Shown here piece after piece: positions 63,651 to 64,000 of a stretch of 64,000 nt of DNA. The notes under the pieces are model-generated. The model was not told the origin of the DNA. It did no database searches and saw only the letters and a list, made by a program, of their open reading frames with translations. Made by a program: the position numbers and the translations under genes. The first letter of the stretch is position 1. Each line of letters starts with the position of its first letter. Origin of the DNA: Legionella bozemanae (GTDB lineage: Bacteria; Pseudomonadota; Gammaproteobacteria; Legionellales; Legionellaceae); contig NZ_LBAW01000006.1 in the NCBI RefSeq assembly GCF_001648595.1, positions 186,001 to 250,000 of the forward strand, read 5' to 3'.

Positions 63651-64000
63651 CACTCACCTCGCACTTGCTTTTTAACTGCAGGCTTAATCTCAACTCGTGA
63701 GCCAGGAGCACCAGGTATTGCACCTTTGATAAGAAGTAAATTTCTTTCTGCATCTACGCGCACTAATTCAAGGCTTTGAACGGTACAACGAACATTACCT
63801 AAATGACCTGCCATTTTCTTACCTTTGAACACACGTCCTGGAGTTTGGTTTTGACCAATAGAACCAGGAACACGATGCGATCTGGAGTTACCATGGGTAG
63901 CATCTTGTGTTCTAAAATTATATCTTTTAACTGTTCCGGCAAAACCTTTACCTTTAGTGATTCCAGCAACATCAACAAATTGTCCAGCCGCAAAAACATC
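63650..64000 (-). CDS. rplC: 50S ribosomal protein L3, C-terminal part (runs off the window)
   Basis: The open frame reads from the right edge to a TGA at 63650-63652, covering about the last 116 residues. The family core [13 protein letters not shown], then [20 protein letters not shown] and [13 protein letters not shown], is diagnostic, including the Gln in GQNQTPG that PrmB methylates in E. coli. The N-terminal half and rpsJ lie outside the window. Confidence 0.97.
   Translation of the reverse strand, partial: DVFAAGQFVDVAGITKGKGFAGTVKRYNFRTQDATHGNSRSHRVPGSIGQNQTPGRVFKGKKMAGHLGNVRCTVQSLELVRVDAERNLLLIKGAIPGAPGSRVEIKPAVKKQVRGE

Noticed and set aside
63799-63999. 66-codon minus-strand open frame at the right edge
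   Set aside because: It lies in a different frame over rplC, whose L3 motifs are unmistakable in the other frame.
1-64000. CRISPR array, tRNA or rRNA genes, intact insertion sequences
   Set aside because: No regularly spaced direct repeats, no tRNA cloverleaf or rRNA-like stretches, and no transposase-like proteins were seen.

Overview
The window is chromosomal DNA of a Legionella species, probably not L. pneumophila itself. The signs are low GC, a complete S10-spc-alpha ribosomal cluster, a gene that looks like the Dot/Icm effector SdhB, other large helical effector-like genes, and conserved flanks (rplQ, ssb, a YajR-like transporter, then an acyl-chain cluster ending in an LpxL-type acyltransferase). 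The genus call rests on protein recognition and gene order, not on a database search.

Layout. 1-5483 (mostly minus): the start of an outer-membrane/secreted protein, HtpX-like protease, LemA, UvrA. 5484-12056 (plus): a hotdog-fold protein and the 1872-residue SdhB-like effector. 12137-18224 (minus): a tripartite RND efflux operon in the order outer membrane factor, adaptor, permease, with a repeat-bearing 368-base gap before the permease. 18444-20690: a truncated ketoacyl synthase III, a 2H-type phosphoesterase, an entericidin-like lipoprotein and a small secreted protein. 20749-26631 (minus): a second, unrelated RND operon in the opposite order. 26801-31554: metallo-beta-lactamase-fold hydrolase, class III adenylate cyclase, Fur, BamE, RnfH, RatA and an esterase. 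31762-38566 (plus): two effector candidates flanking lptM-dapF. 38741-44358 (minus): a six-gene fatty-acid set resembling the rhizobial very-long-chain fatty acid (acpXL-lpxXL) locus. 44711-51023: YajR-like MFS transporter, two cupins, a MerR-QueF fusion, a Nudix hydrolase, a broken MerR gene, ssb and a DUF421 protein. 51208-64000 (minus): rplQ up to a partial rplC.

Points that stand out. (1) One reading frame fuses a MerR DNA-binding module to a complete QueF reductase, and its own promoter has the 19-bp-spaced, dyad-centred architecture of a MerR target. (2) The fatty-acid cluster pairs an intact ketosynthase with one whose active-site Cys is Ala, next to an AcpXL-like carrier protein and a double-hotdog dehydratase; the likely product is the very long acyl chain of Legionella lipid A. 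(3) The 995-residue effector candidate has a possible Ser-Asp-His hydrolase triad near its N terminus. (4) Several families of intergenic palindromic repeats are present, including two perfect 31-bp inverted repeats sharing one sequence and a 142-bp MITE-like element.

No tRNA, rRNA, CRISPR array or intact insertion sequence was seen.
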